In this document: piece by piece, positions 49,801 through 50,689 of the stretch
Numbering within the stretch: the first letter of the stretch is position 1
Layout: each line of letters begins with the position of its first letter
Assembly: GCA_964390805.1 (NCBI GenBank)
Contig: CAYMKL010000039.1
Coordinates: forward strand, 1-50,689
Origin: CAYMKL01 sp964390805
GTDB lineage: Bacteria; Chloroflexota; Anaerolineae; VGOG01
Length of the DNA: 50,689 nt
Direction: 5' to 3'
The notes under the pieces: generated by a model
Databases searched by the model: none
What the model saw: only the letters and a program-made list of their open reading frames with translations
What the model was told of the DNA's origin: nothing
Translations under genes and position numbers: made by a program

Positions 49801-50689
49801 CCAGCGTGATCGGGCTGTCGGGTTGGCCGTCGTAGGGCCCGCCGGCTTCGGCCGTGGGTGGGACGTTCTCGCCCGCACTCTCAGCATCGCGCACCAGGCG
49901 GACATAGTTGTAAATGCGCACGGCGTCACCCTGCGGGCCGTTGCCTGTCGGCCAATCGTTAGGATCGCCCGATTTGGGGTCGCTGCGCTGTGCTCCCGCC
50001 CCGTGGACATCTGTCCAGGATCCGTGCATGTAACCCATCGCCCGGCCAAAGGCCACGTACACACCAAACCCGCCGGGCGTAGCGGTCCAGTTGGCGTGGG
50101 TGGTGCTGCTCCAGTAGCTGGGATAGTCAGTTTGCCCTGCTTCGTTGGTGATGGCTGTCGCGTTGAACAGCGGATCAATGGCGGCAGTCCCGGTGGTATC
50201 GGGCGAGCGGCTGTAATCCACCAGGCTTTGCAATTCCTTGGCATCGGGCAAGCGCCAATCGCTGTAACCGAGATAATTGGCCGCGTTCTGCGTTTCTACC
50301 CAGGCCAGGGCCTCTTCCCAATTGAGGCCGCTGCCGCTGTCGTCCTGCGCCCACATCAGGCCGGTGGCGTTGTCCGTGATGGTGCTGTCTCCGTTGTCCA
50401 CGAAGCTGTTGACGCCGTAGTCCGTATTGCCTCGCACGTAGCGGACGAACTGAGTCATCTCCCAGCCGCCAGGATGCTCCCTCCCGTATCCTTTGATGCG
50501 CCCATCGGCGAAGTTGACGCCGAAGGTGGTGGCGCTGCCGCCCATCGTGGTACTGACGTACTCGGTGCTGGACCAGTACTGGGCGTCAATGATACGCTCA
50601 CCCGCGCTGGTGTCGCCATACTCGAAATCGAAGTAGTCTCTGAGATTTCCAAACCGGGCTGACAAGACCCCGTAGAGCACGTTAACAAC
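46888..50689 (-). CDS. Modular surface protein: Lcl/DUF1566, PKD, arylsulfotransferase-like and dockerin domains (frameshifted, 5' end outside window)
   Basis: Two overlapping minus-strand frames (50689-48596 and 48606-46888) form one protein split by one extra C in a C9 tract at 48609-48601. Domain order: part of an Lcl/DUF1566 domain (about 50689-50435), a full one (DNATGLMWAQD, SDWRLPDAKEL, about 50425-49885), PKD (PPTAEAGGPYDGQ, about 49870-49606), an arylsulfotransferase-like propeller (YLMDNDGNFVHSW, HHDVEMLPNGNVLMI, HQHDAEWIGAG, about 49595-48440), a second PKD (about 48365-48100), two more Lcl domains (about 47940-47095, each with DDWRLP) and a dockerin (GDVNGDCVVNIVDIM and DHDSDIDIVDIMEVA, to 46888). 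A palindromic repeat is inserted in frame at 47941-47959. Dockerin implies attachment to a cohesin-bearing surface structure. Confidence 0.8.
47941..47959. repeat. 19-bp palindromic repeat (CCTGAGCCTGTCGAAGG type) inside the modular surface protein gene
   Basis: Translated in frame on the minus strand as NPSTGSGQAG at the start of the third Lcl/DUF1566 domain, between DYTDNG and TVTDNNTGLMW, which are normally adjacent. Confidence 0.85.
48601..48609 (-). other. C9 homopolymer causing a frameshift
   Basis: Nine C on the coding strand. With nine, the frame ends AAPPH-stop; with eight, it continues AAPPTDFYASV into the rest of the arylsulfotransferase-like domain. It is either a sequencing/assembly error or a slippage site. 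Confidence 0.75.

Noticed and set aside
48599..50662. Long + strand frame opposite the modular surface protein
   Set aside because: It has no domains, while the minus strand gives Lcl, PKD and arylsulfotransferase-like domains.

Overview
The window looks like a fragment of a chromosome (or metagenome-assembled scaffold) of a GC-rich, Gram-positive-like or monoderm bacterium, most plausibly Chloroflexota (Anaerolineae or a relative). This is inferred from several traits: lipoprotein binding proteins with Pro/Thr-rich or Glu-Val-Glu-Lys-rich linkers, a secreted protein with long TPTPT tracts ending in a YLPVV-type tail, methylmalonyl-CoA mutase subunits of the archaeal/Chloroflexota split type, many UroD-like proteins, and hairpin repeats that enter coding frames. 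A run of 100 N (46655-46754) marks a scaffold gap. Both window ends cut genes: polX at the left, a large multidomain surface protein at the right.

Layout. 1-1070: 3' part of polX. 1202-5416: a sugar ABC importer (binding lipoprotein and two permeases, no ATPase) plus a UroD-like protein. 5434-6360: two gene remnants. 6551-8149: a sugar isomerase-like TIM barrel and an IclR regulator, behind a good promoter and a palindromic operator candidate. 8254-14403: a peptide-type ABC importer (binding protein and two permeases, no ATPase) running into a 2-hydroxyacid dehydrogenase and a LarA-type nickel racemase. 14430-17516: a patchwork of lower GC with an MFS remnant, an APH-family kinase, attC-like sites and a cassette-like lipoprotein gene. 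17517-30648: catabolic genes, namely a GH32/43-like beta-propeller, gamma-glutamyltransferase, BNR sialidase, D-aminoacylase, D-threonine aldolase/D-serine dehydratase-like enzyme, N-acetylneuraminate lyase and four more UroD-like proteins, separated by hairpin repeats and a small terminal-inverted-repeat element. 30895-35040: DUF362 protein, a TIM-barrel-like protein and a tungsten-type aldehyde:ferredoxin oxidoreductase. Every intact gene to this point is on the + strand.

35339-39282 (- strand): YifB/ComM-like ATPase and a secreted Pro/Thr-rich protein. 39507-44438 (+): a strong promoter followed by a methylmalonyl-CoA mutase large subunit, methylmalonyl-CoA epimerase, cobalamin adenosyltransferase and a second mutase large subunit whose two specificity residues match isobutyryl-CoA mutase. 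A tiny gene on the other strand sits inside this cluster behind its own consensus promoter. 44527-46633 (-): histidine kinase and response regulator. 46888-50689 (-): a modular surface protein (Lcl/DUF1566 domains, PKD, arylsulfotransferase-like, PKD, Lcl/DUF1566 domains, dockerin) split by a C9 tract.

Taken together, the left two thirds suggest a scavenger of polymers, sialic acids, D-amino acids and hydroxyacids, with many UroD-type proteins of unknown substrate. The right part supplies B12-dependent acyl-CoA rearrangement. The most unusual signals are short palindromic repeats inserted in frame in three genes, attC-like sites, the MCM/ICM pair, and the UroD paralogue group with two different metal-site motifs. 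No rRNA, tRNA or CRISPR array was seen.
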